Shown here: positions 61,301-64,000 of the stretch, one piece after another
Layout of the letters: each line of letters opens with the position of its first letter
Position numbering within the stretch: the stretch's first letter is position 1
Assembly (NCBI RefSeq): GCF_036711975.1
Contig: NC_091975.1
Span: 3,412,501 to 3,476,500, forward strand
Source of the DNA: Onthophagus taurus
Lineage: Eukaryota > Arthropoda > Insecta > Coleoptera > Scarabaeidae
Reading direction: 5' to 3'
Length of the DNA stretch: 64,000 nucleotides
Notes under the pieces: generated by a model
Seen by the model: only the letters and a program-made list of their open reading frames with translations
Database searches by the model: none
Told to the model about the DNA's origin: nothing
Program-made: the position numbers and the translations under genes

Positions 61301-64000
61301 TTGAGGCAATGCATTAAGTTCCGTAACAGATTATTTTTAATTGGGACGGGTTGTTGGCCCAGCGCCCAATCCTTAACTTCAGCTGAATAGAATAGGATAT
61401 GCCGGAGTTCTCCCAGCTATGTTGTGAGTCCGACTTAATCCATTCTTAGTCTTTATCCTAAGACACACTGGTATTTCTGATCATTCAAGATGTCTTTAAA
61501 GATAGAAGGAGCTATTTCTTTCTCAAAGCGAGCTTAGAAAAACTCTTTTTCCATCACAGTTCCTCGTCTTCATTAAAGTTTATTTACAAGATTTTAGGAT
61601 CTTAGTTCTTTACCTTAACCATCAAAATTAATTTATTATATTCCCACGTGAAAAATATATTACGAAGCATCCATCAAAAACAAAAATATTGTTGAAAAAG
61701 ATAAGATAAGATAAATATTTTATCGATTTTTATTGAAAGTCTTTTTAGTTATTTTTTTTAATAATTACAAATTTTTATCAACCTACAAGATGAGAAGAAG
61801 TTCATTGACACCAACAGTACACAAACATTTTTTTGGATTTCTCCACCAACAAGAAATCCCGAGTGTACAGGTTCGTCCAGTACCGTAATAACAACAATCA
61901 TAAAATACAAATGGAACTCCGGGGGCGACGACGACGACGATGAAGCGACGTCGAACGCCTTCCTTTTTATCCTCGCTATTTATCGATTTTTCGTTTGAGA
62001 GAAACTTTAATTGGAAGCCTCTGGACCATTCCTCGTTCGCATTTTTTCCACTTTTTTTTACCATTTTTAACCACGGCTCTAATTAGAGACGACCCAGTGG
62101 AAATAGAAAAAAAGATCCTAAAAGTAAAAGAAAAAAGGGCCTATACATAACATTCATAAAACTTTTCTCCTTCATTATTACATTTTTTTTTGACTTATTA
62201 TACTATTCAAAATATATTATGAAGCAAGCGATTTAATGGTCCAATAATGATCCGCGGGGTAAAATCTTTGAGTAGAAATACCAAGGTCGAAACGATTCTC
62301 ACGACTGACCGCTTGTTTGCTCGGAAACACCATATCAACGTCTTCTTCTTCGACGAGAAAAGAATAAGTAAGGGGGTTGGGTTGGTTTGATGATACGTTG
62401 TTGGCACATCTCTCCTTGACGTGAAAATTAGACCCCTTTAAATGTAATTTAAAAATGATCAAATTATTTCTTTTTAATAAAAAATATTTTTACTAGCATA
62501 ATAAAGAGTAAACCATATCCTATCAAGTTCGATTAACGGACAGCGTACACCATTTCGGACTTTACCCTTTCACTTCATGCTCGTAACTTGTCCCGGGCAA
62601 ATGCACATTCCATGTCGTAGATGCGATCGAATCCCAAATTTACTACGACCCCAATTTCGGGAATTATTGTTCCACCGTTTTCCTTTTTATTTTTGTTGTC
62701 CAATTTTTTTATGCTCCAAAAACTAAAACATACCGTATAACAAATCGTATAACAAACGATTTGTCACGTTTTGATATTTACATTGTGTCGATAGTCGGAT
62801 ATGTACACAATGGTTGTATCATGTTATGGGGATAACTATAAATTATGTACGGACAAATAATTATATAACGTAAATTTACGACTTTGGTCGTAAATTTCTT
62901 GGTATTTGTCGAATTTACGAGTTTGTTTTGCGTGTAATACTTCCGCTGTTTCTCTTTTTCGCATTTCTTTAAAGTCGGAAATTTTATTTTTAGACGATGA
63001 TGTGTCATTTTTCAAATTAATTAAGTTGAATCTTGCAAGTGGCGCACTTGTGTAGTGTGTCCGGCGCCGAAGAGAGCTTTAGGTTCAACGAACGTCGATT
63101 GAACTTTCTCCAACAGATGTTATAGTTTGTATGGCCGCATAATTTAGAAAACGGACGGTGTGGTGTGTCTTGCCTTCTTCAGGTCACGAAGCAACCTGTA
63201 TTCTCAATTAATTTCGGTCATTTCCTTTTTATTTTGTCCTCCAGGTAATAATAAACGCTTTACATTTACATTTTAGATAAAGCATTTTGAAAGGGAGTTA
63301 TCTCTTTTTTTCTTTTTTAAATTATTTTAGTTTGTTTGCATTCATTCTTTTATTATACGTTGCAAAACCGTATTCGCTACGGTTTATTGCCAATGGAGAA
63401 AGAAAAACTTGAAAGGTTACGCGGGACAATCGCGCAGTTTGAAATTGCGGAACCTTCATCCTTTTACCTTCGGCGACCGCTACGATAATGTCATTATTAC
63501 GTACCACAATTTGACATTATCCAAGACCACTGCAATGATCTTTATGGCTTTTTCTTATTTACTTAGCATTAACCTAATTAGCGAAGCGTGTTTTTAACTA
63601 TAATCTATCCGGAGCTCATAGAATGACGGTTCTTTTGGCATATTACCTGACAAATGGAAGATATTTTCATTACTTGAAGAGCAGATGCAGCATCATTCGC
63701 CTGAAAAACACCGACATACCTTCAATAACCAATGCAATAAGAGGATTATGCTCAGGATGTTATGCGAATATGAACACACTCCCTTTAACGTCCACATGAA
63801 TGTAGGTATCGTAGCCTTTACTATCTTGCCTTTCATATCAGTTTTCTGCAAATCACACTCTCTCCAAGCTTTCGATAACTTAGTTAATCTTTATCATCTC
63901 GTTCTAAACAAGAACATTCCACTTATCAAAAAATCCATTAATTTATCCAACACCATAAAAAGACCACAAAAAGCCTCTCTTTATAGAAATCTTTATAGTT

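Larger units (their letters stand above)
56830..64000 (+). other. KDM3 first intron (continues past the window)
   Basis: More than 7 kb contain no supported coding exon. Contents seen: a foldback repeat end at 58503-58545, GC-richer islands about 58960-59080, 59508-59760 and 60130-60390, and a probable LINE fragment about 60950-61300. The remainder is AT-rich. Long introns at this position often hold regulatory DNA (inference). Confidence 0.6.

Noticed and set aside
61783-62462. Several short minus-strand frames near 62 kb
   Set aside because: No start context, domains or splice partners; composition is that of intron DNA.

Overview
This is an AT-rich insect nuclear window. Introns are mostly 45-70 nt, splice sites follow GT-AG, and the genes are the insect forms of Ras1, fizzy-related, purity of essence and ReepA. 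A beetle is my best guess from protein wording and base composition, but no sequence here proves the order. The window is gene-dense from 1 to 56 kb and then enters a long first intron.

Layout. An unrecognised helical protein (1.3-3.1 kb, +) is followed by argininosuccinate synthase (4.9-6.2 kb, +) and the ribosome-biogenesis factor UTP11 (6.8-7.5 kb, +). A C6orf136-type DUF2358 protein (7.8-8.9 kb, -) lies head to head with Ras1 (9.6-10.2 kb, +). Ras1 converges on the APC/C activator fizzy-related/Cdh1 (11.6-18.2 kb, -). Cdc7 kinase (19.4-21.3 kb, -) shares a 405-bp divergent promoter region with the splicing factor SUGP1 (21.7-25.2 kb, +). The giant N-recognin UBR4/purity of essence fills 25.7-45.1 kb (+), followed by a NUDT14-type UDP-sugar diphosphatase (45.7-46.3 kb, +). 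A REEP1-4-type ER-shaping gene (ReepA, 46.7-55.8 kb, -) lies head to head with the first coding exon of a KDM3-type histone demethylase (56.7 kb, +). The KDM3 intron runs to the window end.

I joined exons by hand from splice sites and phase. All multi-exon models close in frame: 234, 408, 282, 192, 479, 492, 963, 5198 and 491 aa. The neighbours are mostly housekeeping genes. Two are cell-cycle regulators (Cdh1, Cdc7) and two act in protein turnover (Cdh1, UBR4). I see no operon-like or pathway clustering.

Non-genic content: an internally deleted pogo/Tigger transposon in a UBR4 intron; a 362-bp TIR element with 8-bp target duplication in a REEP intron; a hAT fragment; a probable RTE-type LINE fragment; an unusual CTAG-rich foldback repeat family; a palindromic tandem array in the Cdh1 intron; and several local duplications. 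The most interesting signal is a tandem duplication of about 0.9-1.2 kb (53553-54422 and 54811-55969). It carries two alternative REEP first exons. The exon copies differ at 5 of 32 bases, all in amino-acid-changing codons, while the flanks differ by only about 3%. A second recurrent signal is TAGCGCCATCT, a CTCF-like core, at gene boundaries.
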